Part shown: one piece after another, positions 1 through 8,517 of the stretch
Layout: each line of letters opens with the position of its first letter
Position numbering within the stretch: the stretch's first letter is position 1
Origin: Methanobacteriaceae archaeon
GTDB lineage: Archaea; Methanobacteriota; Methanobacteria; Methanobacteriales; Methanobacteriaceae
DNA length: 14,157 bases
Direction of reading: 5' to 3'
Assembly: GCA_017883605.1 (NCBI GenBank)
Contig: JADGNH010000038.1
Location: 1 to 14,157, forward strand
Position numbers and translations under genes: made by a program
Notes under the pieces: model-generated
What the model was told of the DNA's origin: nothing
The model's database searches: none
What the model saw: only the letters and a program-made list of their open reading frames with translations

Positions 1-720
1 CTGCATTCCGCCCGGATCCTCGAACATTGTCGGACTGCCAATTGCATCCTGGATGGCAATCCCCTGCACGGCGTGCAGATGGACGTTGTGAAGCTTGTGG
101 GCAGAATTTTCGCGGTGAATACGGTGATCGACGAGAACCGTCAAATATCTTTTATTAATTTTGGCAGCGTCGAGGGGAGCCATCTCGATGCCGTTTCCTT
201 TGTCCGTTACTACGCGGAAATTCCCGTGCGGCAAAGGTTCAGGACCGTTTTGACCAGCGCCGCCGGTTACCCGCTCGATAAAACATATTATCAGACGGTG
301 AAAGGGATGGTTGGGGCGCTTGATATTCTTGAACCTGGTGGAAATTTGATTATTGTTTCGGAGTGTTCAGGAGGGGTGGGGTCTGCCGAGTTTGCAGAAG
401 CGCAGATGAATTTGATCCGTCTGGGGCCGGACAGATTTTTACAGGGACTTCTGCAAAAACGTTATGCCGCAATTGATGAGTGGCAATCCGAGATGCTGGT
501 GAAGGCCATGAAAAAGGCAAATATTTATCTATACAGTGAAGGTCTTACGGAGGCTCAACAGGCACTGACCGGTATCCATACCATCGCATCTCCGTCTGAA
601 GCCATTGCGGAGAGTGTCAAATCACATCATGATCGTCATGTGGCCGTCATTCCCGAAGGTCCCTACGTCATCCCCGTCTTTACGCCTGACCATTTCTCGA
701 CCGATCAGGAAACCATATAA
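1..720 (+). CDS. larA: LarA-like nickel-pincer-dependent racemase, C-terminal part (5' truncated by window)
   Basis: The reading frame is open from base 1 to TAA at 718-720 (239 codons seen), so the real start lies upstream; the GTG at 73 is only an internal in-frame codon. The visible part matches the C-terminal domain of the LarA/DUF2088 family. It has a family-like NPLHGV stretch near the start, then TSAAGYPLDKTYYQTVKG, and LIIVSECSGGVGS, which resembles the family's CsdGlGs motif. LarA enzymes racemise or epimerise 2-hydroxy acids such as lactate with a nickel-pincer nucleotide; the N-terminal histidine and lysine ligands are outside the window, so the substrate cannot be judged. Base composition is about 50% GC and arginine codons are often CGG or CGT, unlike the AGA/AGG-rich neighbours, which suggests acquisition from bacteria. 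Family assignment is fairly sure; lactate specificity is not. Confidence 0.8.
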   Translation: MHSARILEHCRTANCILDGNPLHGVQMDVVKLVGRIFAVNTVIDENRQISFINFGSVEGSHLDAVSFVRYYAEIPVRQRFRTVLTSAAGYPLDKTYYQTVKGMVGALDILEPGGNLIIVSECSGGVGSAEFAEAQMNLIRLGPDRFLQGLLQKRYAAIDEWQSEMLVKAMKKANIYLYSEGLTEAQQALTGIHTIASPSEAIAESVKSHHDRHVAVIPEGPYVIPVFTPDHFSTDQETI

Positions 721-784
721 ATTCTTTGATATAAAAAAAAGGAATTCTCTATATATATTGAACAAAAAAGATTAATGCTTACTC

Positions 785-794
785 TTTATAAAAT
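785..794 (+). promoter_or_regulatory. Archaeal TATA box for cab
   Basis: TTTATAAAAT lies about 40 nt before the cab start. With the usual 25-27 nt from box centre to start site, transcription would begin near 815-817. That gives a leader of about 12 nt that still contains the GGTGAT ribosome binding site at 819-824. Confidence 0.55.
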
Positions 795-827
795 TTGGTT
801 ATTTAATTACTTATTTCCGGTGATATA

Positions 828-1355
828 ATGATGATTGATGAAGTATTAAAAGCAAATGAGAATTTTGTCAAAGAATTTGAACCTAAAAAAATGAGCCATA
901 TGCCCCAAAAGAAGTTAGCCATAGTAAGCTGTATGGACACCAGACTTACCGGGTTTCTAGAACCAGCTATGGGAATTGAAAGAGGAGACGCTAAAATAAT
1001 TAAAAACGCCGGTAATGCAGTTGTTGACCGGGATGTTATAAGGTCAGTTGCAGCAGCCATATACGCACTTGGCGCTGAAGAAGTCATGGTGGTTGGACAC
1101 TATGAATGTGGAATGGCAAATGTTGACCCTGAAAAGCTCATGAATGCCATGAAAGATCGAGGTATAGATGAAAATGTAATTTCAGAGGTTGATATCAGGG
1201 AATGGATAGGGGCAATCGACAGTGAAGAAGAAAATGTGATACATGTTGTAGAAAGAATAAAAGAATCTCCCTTTATTCCAGATGATGTGCCTGTACATGG
1301 ACTTATAATAGACCTCTATGACGCTAAATTGAAAGTGTTAGTTGAAGATAAATAA
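828..1355 (+). CDS. cab: Beta-class carbonic anhydrase (Cab type)
   Basis: The enzyme interconverts CO2 and bicarbonate, a reaction useful to a CO2-reducing methanogen, and should be cytoplasmic. The 175-residue protein has the beta-class zinc site: CMDTR at 35-39 supplies a Cys ligand with the Asp-Arg pair, and HYEC at 91-94 supplies His and Cys ligands. KNAGN at 59-63 matches the conserved RNAG-like strand. Length is close to the roughly 170-residue archaeal Cab enzyme of Methanothermobacter, and shorter than plant-type enzymes. Two ATGs stand in tandem at 828 and 831; GGTGAT at 819-824 fits either, closest to the second. The gene has its own TATA box and a downstream oligo-T terminator, so it is probably monocistronic. 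Confidence in the family is high. Confidence 0.92.
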   Translation: MMIDEVLKANENFVKEFEPKKMSHMPQKKLAIVSCMDTRLTGFLEPAMGIERGDAKIIKNAGNAVVDRDVIRSVAAAIYALGAEEVMVVGHYECGMANVDPEKLMNAMKDRGIDENVISEVDIREWIGAIDSEEENVIHVVERIKESPFIPDDVPVHGLIIDLYDAKLKVLVEDK

Positions 1356-1363
1356 CTTGCTCA

Positions 1364-1376
1364 TTTTCTTTTTTTT
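1364..1376 (+). terminator. Oligo-T terminator of cab
   Basis: A T-rich stretch begins 8 nt after the cab stop and includes an uninterrupted run of eight T (1369-1376) with no strong hairpin before it. This is the usual look of an archaeal U-tract terminator. More T-runs follow at 1446-1452, 1472-1480 and 1493-1500 and may act as back-ups. Confidence 0.55.
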
Positions 1377-1654
1377 AATTGTCCACATATAATTAGAATT
1401 TTTTGGAAAAAATGAGTTATTAAAAAATTCTTATTTTTCATGTTCTTTTTTTATTAGTTAAAATTTTCATGTTTTTTTTTATTAATCTAACCTTTTTTTT
1501 GTTAGCTAACAATATAATCTGGTTCACATTAGTTTTTACACATAATTTTTAAGAAAAATTTCATGTCACTTTATTAAAATTATTATGAATTTTTCATTTA
1601 ATTCATCATACAAAATAACAAGCCGAAAAAGATATTATCAGGAATATGCCCATG
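1377..1654. other. AT-rich intergenic region with T-tract repeat and palindrome
   Basis: I see no gene in this gap. It holds an imperfect direct repeat of TTTTCATGTT followed by a T-run and ATTA (1435-1456 and 1464-1484), a further T8 run (1493-1500), and a perfect 10-bp palindrome GTTAGCTAAC (1501-1510). A 34-codon ATG frame at 1585 has no ribosome binding site and a composition expected by chance. Confidence 0.5.
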
Positions 1655-1664
1655 TTTATTTAAA
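1655..1664 (+). promoter_or_regulatory. Putative TATA box for purP
   Basis: TTTATTTAAA centred near 1660 predicts a start site near 1685. The resulting short leader would just keep the strong ribosome binding site AGGAGGGAT (1688-1696), which is 7 nt before the purP ATG. Confidence 0.45.
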
Positions 1665-1703
1665 AGGGAATTGTTTTCTTAAAAACTAGGAGGGATTCAA
1701 AAG

Positions 1704-2795
1704 ATGAGTAAGATAAACAGAGAGGGAATTCTTGACATTTTGAATGGATACGATAAAGAAGACATAACTATTGCAACTTTAGGAAGTCATTCATCCTTAC
1801 ATATGTTTCAAGGAGCAAAGGAAGAAGGATTTAAGACTGCAGTAGTTTGTGAAAAAGGACGGGAAGTTCCTTATAAAAGGTTTAATGTTGCTGATGAATA
1901 CATAATGGTTGATAAGTTTAGTGACATAGTTAATGATGATGTTCAGCAAAAATTAATAGATATGAACAGTATAGTGTTCCCACACGGATCCTTTGTGGCC
2001 TACGCTGGATTGGACAACATTGAAACTATTTTTAACGTTCCCATGTTCGGAAACAGAGATATTCTAAGATGGGAAGCAGAACGGGATCTGGAAAGGAAAT
2101 TGATGGTTGAATCCGGAATCAGGATTCCGCAAAAGATAGCAAAACCCGGGGACATTGACGGTACTGTTATGGTTAAGTTCCCAGGAGCCAGAGGAGGAAG
2201 AGGATACTTCGTTGCCAACTCAACTGAAGAATTTGACCAAAAAATTGAGGCAATGATGGAGAGAAAATGGATTGAAGAAGAGGATATAAAAGAAGCACAC
2301 ATCGAAGAATACGTACTAGGATGTAACTACTGTATTCATTACTTCTTCTCAGGATTAAAGGATGAAGTAGAACTCTTAGGAATTGATAGTAGATATGAAT
2401 CCACCATAGATGGTTTAACCAGAGTACCTGCCAAAGACCAGCTCGATATAGGTGTAGACCCATCCTACGTCATTACTGGTAACCATCCGGTAGTTATGAG
2501 AGAATCACTGCTTCCACAGGTATTTGACATAGGAGACAAGATCACTGAAGGTGCCAAAGAATTAGTACCACCAGGATTTAACGGTCCGTTCTGTATGCAG
2601 ACCTTAGTTAACGATGACCTTGAAGTAGTAGTGTTTGAGATGAGTGCCCGTTCAGACGGCGGAACAAACACCTTCATGAACGGATCAGCCTACAGCTACC
2701 TCCTGTATGGAGAACCATTGAGCATGGGCCGTAGAATGGCACTTGAGATCAAAAAAGGAATAGCTGAAGACAGGTTAACTGAAATCATAACCTGA
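1704..2795 (+). CDS. purP: FAICAR synthetase PurP (formate-dependent AICAR formyltransferase)
   Basis: PurP carries out the ninth step of purine synthesis in archaea, using ATP and formate to turn AICAR into FAICAR; it replaces the folate-dependent PurH transformylase of bacteria. The 363-residue protein has the length of characterised archaeal PurP (about 360). Visible landmarks are the N-terminal TLGSHSSLHMFQGAKEEGF segment (25-43), the ATP-grasp glycine-rich loop KFPGARGGRGYF (158-169), and the C-terminal FEMSARSDGGTNTF (311-324) that is typical of the family and lies in the nucleotide/metal site. The ATG at 1704 follows AGGAGGGAT with good spacing. Many archaea carry PurP paralogues without proven activity, but this one looks complete. 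It shares its purine role with purM downstream, although it is not in one operon with it. Confidence 0.93.
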   Translation: MSKINREGILDILNGYDKEDITIATLGSHSSLHMFQGAKEEGFKTAVVCEKGREVPYKRFNVADEYIMVDKFSDIVNDDVQQKLIDMNSIVFPHGSFVAYAGLDNIETIFNVPMFGNRDILRWEAERDLERKLMVESGIRIPQKIAKPGDIDGTVMVKFPGARGGRGYFVANSTEEFDQKIEAMMERKWIEEEDIKEAHIEEYVLGCNYCIHYFFSGLKDEVELLGIDSRYESTIDGLTRVPAKDQLDIGVDPSYVITGNHPVVMRESLLPQVFDIGDKITEGAKELVPPGFNGPFCMQTLVNDDLEVVVFEMSARSDGGTNTFMNGSAYSYLLYGEPLSMGRRMALEIKKGIAEDRLTEIIT

Positions 2796-2800
2796 TAACA

Positions 2801-2831
2801 TCTTCTTTTTATTTCTTTTACCCTTTTTTTT
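2801..2831 (+). terminator. U-rich terminator after purP
   Basis: Starting five nt after the purP TGA, a pyrimidine-rich stretch contains T5, T3, T4 and T8 runs (the last at 2824-2831) without a strong hairpin. This is the form of terminator that archaeal RNA polymerase and aCPSF1 recognise. Confidence 0.5.
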
Positions 2832-2905
2832 ATTTTAAAATAATAAATACAATTGTTGTATTAATGAGTATTATATAATAAAAAATTGATTTTATATGAG
2901 AAACA

Positions 2906-2913
2906 TTTATAAA
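2906..2913 (+). promoter_or_regulatory. Consensus TATA box upstream of an unexplained hairpin
   Basis: TTTATAAA is a perfect archaeal TATA box, 185 nt before the psmB start. The predicted start site is about 2931-2937, exactly where the GC-richer hairpin segment begins. It could drive a small RNA or be a distal promoter for psmB. Confidence 0.45.
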
Positions 2914-2930
2914 CATCTTCAATTAAATTA

Positions 2931-2968
2931 GGGCTACAGGAGGTTTATACCGATATAAGCCACCTAAC
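2931..2968 (+). ncRNA. Candidate structured RNA or 5' leader hairpin between purP and psmB
   Basis: The arm 2938-2949 pairs with 2954-2965 around a CCGA tetraloop: 11 of 12 positions pair, one as G-T, with a single A-A mismatch. The 5' arm contains AGGAGGT, a perfect Shine-Dalgarno sequence, yet no start codon lies at a suitable distance. The segment stands out in GC content from its flanks and follows a consensus TATA box at the right distance. No box C/D motif or tRNA fold was seen, and no clear terminator follows at once. Whether it is a separate RNA or the leader of psmB cannot be decided here. Confidence 0.35.
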
Positions 2969-3018
2969 TTAAAATAAGAATAACTTTTGTAAATAAATAC
3001 ATGAATAACTTGGTGAAT

Positions 3019-3028
3019 ATTTATATAA
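3019..3028 (+). promoter_or_regulatory. Proximal TATA box for psmB
   Basis: ATTTATATAA predicts a start site near 3050, leaving a leader of about 40 nt that includes the GAGGTG ribosome binding site at 3080-3085. Confidence 0.45.
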
Positions 3029-3090
3029 CATGAATTTTAAAATAGACATATTAAACTATTTTTTATGTGTCGTTTTTTAGAGGTGTATCT

Positions 3091-3723
3091 ATGAATGATA
3101 AAGATCGATTAAAAGGTACTACAACTGTTGGCTTAACCTGTAAAGACGGAGTTGTTTTTGCTACCGAGAGAAGAGCTACTATGGGTAATTTAATAGCCCA
3201 TAAGGTGGCAGATAAGATCTTCAAAATAGATGATCATATTGGAGCCACCATTGCCGGGGCTGTTTCCGATGCCCAAAGTCTAATGAAATATATAAGTGCT
3301 GAAGTGGCTCTTTACAGGCTTAGAAACGGTGAAATAATTAGTGTTGAAGCCGCAGCTACCTTAACTTCCAACATATTACATTCATCCAGATTTTATCCCT
3401 ACTATGTCCAAACCCTTCTAGGAGGGGTGGACGATAAAGGTCCGGCCCTTTATTCCCTGGACCCCACTGGAGGTGTAATAAAAGACCTGATGATATCTAC
3501 GGGATCAGGATCACCAGTGGCTTACGGTGTACTGGAGGACCGCTACAGCGAAGATATGTACATAGAAGAAGGAGTGGATGTAGCAATTAGGGCTATAAAA
3601 TCTGCCATGGAGAGAGATGCTTTTTCAGGTAACGGTGTTCTTGTGGCTACGGTTACCGAGGATGAAGGCTTTAAAATGCTCTCTGAAGAAGAGGTAGAAA
3701 GTAAGATCAAGGAATTGAACTGA
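3091..3723 (+). CDS. psmB: 20S proteasome beta subunit (catalytic)
   Basis: This is the proteolytic subunit of the archaeal 20S core particle; two heptameric beta rings sit between alpha rings and cleave unfolded proteins fed in by the PAN ATPase. I start it at ATG 3091 (210 residues), because GAGGTG (3080-3085) sits 5 nt upstream and this gives the short family propeptide MNDKDRLKG. A GTG at 3067 opens eight extra codons but has no such site. The propeptide would be removed autocatalytically at Gly9-Thr10. Catalytic Thr10, Glu26 and Lys42 match Thr1, Glu17 and Lys33 of the mature enzyme. The alpha subunit gene is not in this window. Identity is certain. Confidence 0.97.
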   Translation: MNDKDRLKGTTTVGLTCKDGVVFATERRATMGNLIAHKVADKIFKIDDHIGATIAGAVSDAQSLMKYISAEVALYRLRNGEIISVEAAATLTSNILHSSRFYPYYVQTLLGGVDDKGPALYSLDPTGGVIKDLMISTGSGSPVAYGVLEDRYSEDMYIEEGVDVAIRAIKSAMERDAFSGNGVLVATVTEDEGFKMLSEEEVESKIKELN

Positions 3724-3772
3724 TTTTATTAAAATATATTAATTTAAACATTTTTTTATTTCCAATTTAAGT

Positions 3773-5727
<1,955 letters not shown>

Positions 5728-5747
5728 AAAATCTTTTAAAAATTAAA

Positions 5748-5782
5748 TTTTTCAAATTCTATTTTTTTTTATTTATTTTTTT
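5748..5782 (+). terminator. Multiple oligo-T terminator after aCPSF1
   Basis: T5, T9 (5762-5770) and T7 (5776-5782) runs follow within about 55 nt of the stop, without a strong hairpin. This is a clear archaeal multi-U terminator and the strongest in the window. Confidence 0.6.
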
Positions 5783-5899
5783 ATAGTTCTTTTCTTTCAT
5801 CTACAAGTTTTATTAAGAACAAATTTAATAGCTTACTATAAGTGCAATTTTAAATTTAAGTTAATATAAAAGATAATATCTAAATATTTGGTGATTTTC

Positions 5900-6928
5900 A
5901 TGGTAACCTATTCAGAATCAGGAGTGGACATGGACCTGGAGAAGGTCACGATTTCTGCTTTAACTTCAAAGCTCAAAGAAACCCTTAATTTCAGGGATGT
6001 AATCACAGAGTCCGGTCACTTCGCTGCCCTAATTAAACTGGGAGATAAAGGTATTGCAATGAGCACCGACGGTGTGGGAAGCAAAATACTGGTAGCGGAG
6101 CTTATGGAAAAGTACGATACGGTAGGTATTGACTGCGTGGCCATGGTGGTAAACGACCTCTTATGTGTGGGGGCAGAACCTCTGGCCATGGTAGACTATC
6201 TGGCTGTTGAAAAACCAGACCCCCAGGTAGCAGCCCAGATTGGCGAAGGACTGGCAAAAGGGGCTCAAAAAGCCCAGATAGCTATGATAGGTGGTGAAAC
6301 CGCCTCTCTTCCCGAGATAGTAAATAATTTTGACCTGGCGGGTACCGGAATAGGTCTGGTTGATCTGGAGGGTATAATAACCGGTGCTGATATCTCCTCC
6401 GGTGACATTCTCATTGGAATAGAAAGTAGCGGGATTCACAGCAACGGATTAAGCCTGGCCAGGAAAGTTTTATTTGATGACAAAAAATTAAAGGTGAATG
6501 ATCCCCTACCCAACCATCCTTCACTCAAAATTGGAGAAGAACTCCTTAAACCTACAGAGATATATGTAAAACCGGTTATGGATCTCATAAAGAGCGACGT
6601 AAGAGTACATGGCCTGGCGCATATAACCGGGGGAGGATTCACCAACCTGAAAAGGCTTAAAAAGGATATGGGTTATGACATAGACAGCCTACCCCGACCA
6701 AATCCCATATTCCAGTTAATTTACTCTCTGGGTGTTCCCCTGGATGAGATGTACCGGGTGTTCAATATGGGTGTGGGTATGGTGGTAATGGTACCGGAGG
6801 ATGATGCTGCCCGCACCATAAAGATTATAGAAAGTTATAACAAAGCCTATCAAATAGGAAGGGTCCTGGAAGATGCCCAGGAAAAGGTTAAAATAAAAAC
6901 CTTTCAGGAAAGTTTTATTGAAATTTAA
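5900..6928 (+). CDS. purM: Phosphoribosylformylglycinamidine cyclo-ligase (AIR synthetase)
   Basis: PurM closes the imidazole ring: FGAM plus ATP gives AIR, the fifth step of purine synthesis, in the cytoplasm. I place the start at ATG 5900 (342 residues), since GGTGAT at 5890-5895 is its ribosome binding site; the upstream TTG at 5888 overlaps that site. Motifs of the PurM/SelD/ThiL fold are present: STDGVGSK (55-62), GGETA (131-135), SSGIHSNG (176-183), HITGGG (241-246) and NMGVGM (289-294). The length is normal for archaeal PurM. It sits between aCPSF1, which is followed by strong U-tracts, and comC, so it is probably transcribed on its own or with comC. The AT-rich leader holds possible TATA sequence near 5862-5880. 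Confidence 0.96.
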   Translation: MVTYSESGVDMDLEKVTISALTSKLKETLNFRDVITESGHFAALIKLGDKGIAMSTDGVGSKILVAELMEKYDTVGIDCVAMVVNDLLCVGAEPLAMVDYLAVEKPDPQVAAQIGEGLAKGAQKAQIAMIGGETASLPEIVNNFDLAGTGIGLVDLEGIITGADISSGDILIGIESSGIHSNGLSLARKVLFDDKKLKVNDPLPNHPSLKIGEELLKPTEIYVKPVMDLIKSDVRVHGLAHITGGGFTNLKRLKKDMGYDIDSLPRPNPIFQLIYSLGVPLDEMYRVFNMGVGMVVMVPEDDAARTIKIIESYNKAYQIGRVLEDAQEKVKIKTFQESFIEI

Positions 6929-6929
6929 A

Positions 6930-7090
6930 CCTAAATTACCAAATCAAAAAAGCCAAAATTCTATTAAAAAAAACCTAATTTAAGCAATCAAAACTTAATT
7001 TACCAATTAAGCCAAAATTCTATTAAAAAAAACCTAACTTACCAATAAGTTCTGAATTCTATTAAAAAACTTAAATTACCAATCAAAAAG
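6930..7090. repeat. Degenerate AT-rich repeats between purM and comC
   Basis: A 28-bp unit AGCCAAAATTCTATTAAAAA(AAACCTAA) occurs exactly twice, at 6951-6978 and 7010-7037, a 59-bp period. Its AATTCTATTAAAAAA core recurs at 7055-7069. The companion motif CTAAnTTACCAAT appears in variants near 6931, 6994, 7034 and 7070. Together these make about three to four decayed tandem copies that fill most of the 221-nt gap. No coding frame is apparent. Confidence 0.7.
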
Positions 7091-7149
7091 TCGAATCATC
7101 AATGTAAAATTAACTTAAAGTCAGATTTTAAAGATTTAAGGTGCATCAC

Positions 7150-8181
7150 ATGAGAATAACAGCACAACAGGAAAGATCAATAGTTATAGAAATACTGAAT
7201 ATAATGGGAGTGCCGCGGAAAGACGCATCGATTGTGGCGGATGTTACGGTAGACGCGGACCTTAAGGGATTTTCATCACATGGAATAGGTAGATTTCCCC
7301 AGTACCTGAAAGGTCTGAAATGTGGGACCATAAAAACCGAAGCAGAAATCACCATAGAAAAAGAAACAGTTTCTACTGCTCTTTTAAAAGGTAATCACAT
7401 GTTCGGCCACGTGGTAGCCCATCGTGGCATGGAATTGGCCATGGAAAAAGCAAAAAAGACAGGCATAGGGTTGGTGGGAATACATGAATCCAACCATTTT
7501 GGAGTGGCCGGTTATTATTCAGACATGGCTCTAATGGAGGATCTGGTGGGCGTGGTGATTGCCAACACCGAACCGGCAATGGCCCCCATCGGCGGCAAGG
7601 AGCCCATCATCGGCACCAATCCCCTGGCCATAAGCATTCCCTCTAACAAACATTATGTGTCAGTGGATATGGCTACTTCTGCCTCTGCAAGGGGAAAGCT
7701 CATTGAAGCCCTGCGCAAAGGTGAAAAAATCCCGGAAAATGTAGCCCTGGATGCCGAGGGAATGCCCACCACAGACCCTGAAGCCGCGCTTAAAGGATCC
7801 ATACTACCCTTCGGAGCACATAAAGGCTATGCCCTGGCCTTCATGATCGAAATACTGGCCGGACCACTGGTAAGAGCTTCCTTTGGGAAAGATGTAGTAG
7901 GAACGGCCAATCCAGAGAAGATGTGCACCAAAGGAGACCTTATAGCCGCCATAGATCCCTCAAAATTCGGAGATTTAGAGGAATTCAAAGAAGATGTGGA
8001 TGATTTCGTGGCCGAGATCAAAAACTCAGGCAACGTCTTTATACCCGGAGATATGGAGGTTCGTAATATTGAAAAATTCAAAAAAGAAGGTATCCCCCTG
8101 GATGATAAACTTCTACTCCAGCTTAAAGAAATATCAGAGGAATTATCCTTTAATTTAGAGGCCTTTTTAGGTAAAAAATAA
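7150..8181 (+). CDS. comC: L-sulfolactate dehydrogenase / malate dehydrogenase family (LDH2 fold)
   Basis: This belongs to the LDH2/MDH2 family of NAD(P)-dependent 2-hydroxyacid dehydrogenases, distinct from the Rossmann-fold LDH/MDH. In methanogens the member oxidises sulfolactate to sulfopyruvate in coenzyme M synthesis; some members also act on malate. Motifs include SHGIGR (43-48), NHFG with the probable catalytic His116 (115-118), GTNPLAISIP (156-165), DMATS (173-177) and PFGAHKGYAL (220-229). I chose ATG 7150 (343 residues), because GGTG at 7140-7143 stands 6 nt upstream; a GTG at 7141 lies inside that site. Placement after purM and aCPSF1 matches, from memory, the Methanothermobacter order where the gene is called comC. 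Family is sure; sulfolactate over malate is inferred from lineage and context. Confidence 0.9.
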   Translation: MRITAQQERSIVIEILNIMGVPRKDASIVADVTVDADLKGFSSHGIGRFPQYLKGLKCGTIKTEAEITIEKETVSTALLKGNHMFGHVVAHRGMELAMEKAKKTGIGLVGIHESNHFGVAGYYSDMALMEDLVGVVIANTEPAMAPIGGKEPIIGTNPLAISIPSNKHYVSVDMATSASARGKLIEALRKGEKIPENVALDAEGMPTTDPEAALKGSILPFGAHKGYALAFMIEILAGPLVRASFGKDVVGTANPEKMCTKGDLIAAIDPSKFGDLEEFKEDVDDFVAEIKNSGNVFIPGDMEVRNIEKFKKEGIPLDDKLLLQLKEISEELSFNLEAFLGKK

Positions 8182-8202
8182 TTAAAATTAAAAAAAACTA
8201 AC

Positions 8203-8225
8203 AATAATAGTTCTTTTTTATTATT
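8203..8225 (+). terminator. Weak terminator after comC
   Basis: AATAATA (8203-8209) can pair with TATTATT (8219-8225) around a U-rich loop holding part of a T6 run. The stem is all A-T and weak, so the T-run is the likelier signal. Confidence 0.35.
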
Positions 8226-8323
8226 CAAAGAAATTTAAAACTTAAAAATGTTAAATAATATTAAATTTCTGTTTATTCTTTATAGAAATCAATAAATAAA
8301 AGTTAAAACAAAAAAATATATAC

Positions 8324-8470
8324 ATGAAAGATGGAGAAGAAGAGACCATAGAAAAGGAAAAAAAAGAATATGAAAGGAGGATAACCCTATTAATAATGCT
8401 GGGTGTAATATCTCTCCTTTTAATTGTCATTATTATCGGTGTTTTGATACGGGCCAGATCCACTTTATAG
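8324..8470 (+). CDS. Small single-pass membrane protein, 48 residues, unknown function
   Basis: ATG 8324 opens a 48-codon frame ending at TAG 8468. Residues 1-19 are strongly charged (MKDGEEETIEKEK, then KEYERR). Residues 20-42 are an unbroken hydrophobic stretch rich in Leu, Ile and Val, and the tail is RARSTL. Charge layout suggests one transmembrane helix, possibly with the arginine-bearing tail inside. No ribosome binding site is visible; AT-rich sequence about 25-30 nt upstream could be a TATA box, so translation may be leaderless. A compact hairpin terminator begins 28 nt after the stop, which supports a real short transcript. The opposite strand is also open (8251-8463) but gives a less natural protein. 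I do not recognise the family. Confidence 0.6.
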   Translation: MKDGEEETIEKEKKEYERRITLLIMLGVISLLLIVIIIGVLIRARSTL

Positions 8471-8498
8471 TCAATTTTAATTTATAATAAATAAGTAT

Positions 8499-8517
8499 AA
8501 CAGGTTACCTGTTTTTT
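8499..8517 (+). terminator. Compact hairpin terminator after the small membrane protein
   Basis: AACAGG (8499-8504), loop TTA and CCTGTT (8508-8513) form a perfect 6-bp stem that runs directly into a T6 run (8512-8517). The geometry is that of a bacterial-type intrinsic terminator. Confidence 0.65.

Noticed and set aside
803..1087. 94-codon ORF on the - strand over cab
   Set aside because: It is the antisense shadow of a clear carbonic anhydrase gene, has no ribosome binding site and no family resemblance.
1585..1689. 34-codon ATG frame in the cab-purP gap
   Set aside because: No ribosome binding site, asparagine/lysine/tyrosine-rich composition typical of random AT-rich DNA, and it overlaps the purP promoter.
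3001..3033. 10-residue ORF that might be served by the AGGAGGT in the hairpin at 2938
   Set aside because: It is 56 nt from the Shine-Dalgarno sequence, far too distant, and contains the psmB TATA box.
3067..3090. GTG start for psmB, 8 codons upstream
   Set aside because: ATG 3091 has GAGGTG at ideal spacing and gives the normal short propeptide ahead of the catalytic threonine.
5888..5899. TTG start for purM
   Set aside because: It overlaps the GGTGAT ribosome binding site that serves ATG 5900, which gives the normal family length.
6930..7090. CRISPR array interpretation of the repeats
   Set aside because: Repeats are degenerate, differ in spacing (59 and 39 bp), and the spacers are themselves related to the repeat unit.
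8251..8463. 70-codon ORF on the - strand
   Set aside because: Its protein is a mix of short hydrophobic runs, whereas the + strand gives a clean charged-plus-helix protein followed by a hairpin terminator in the right direction.
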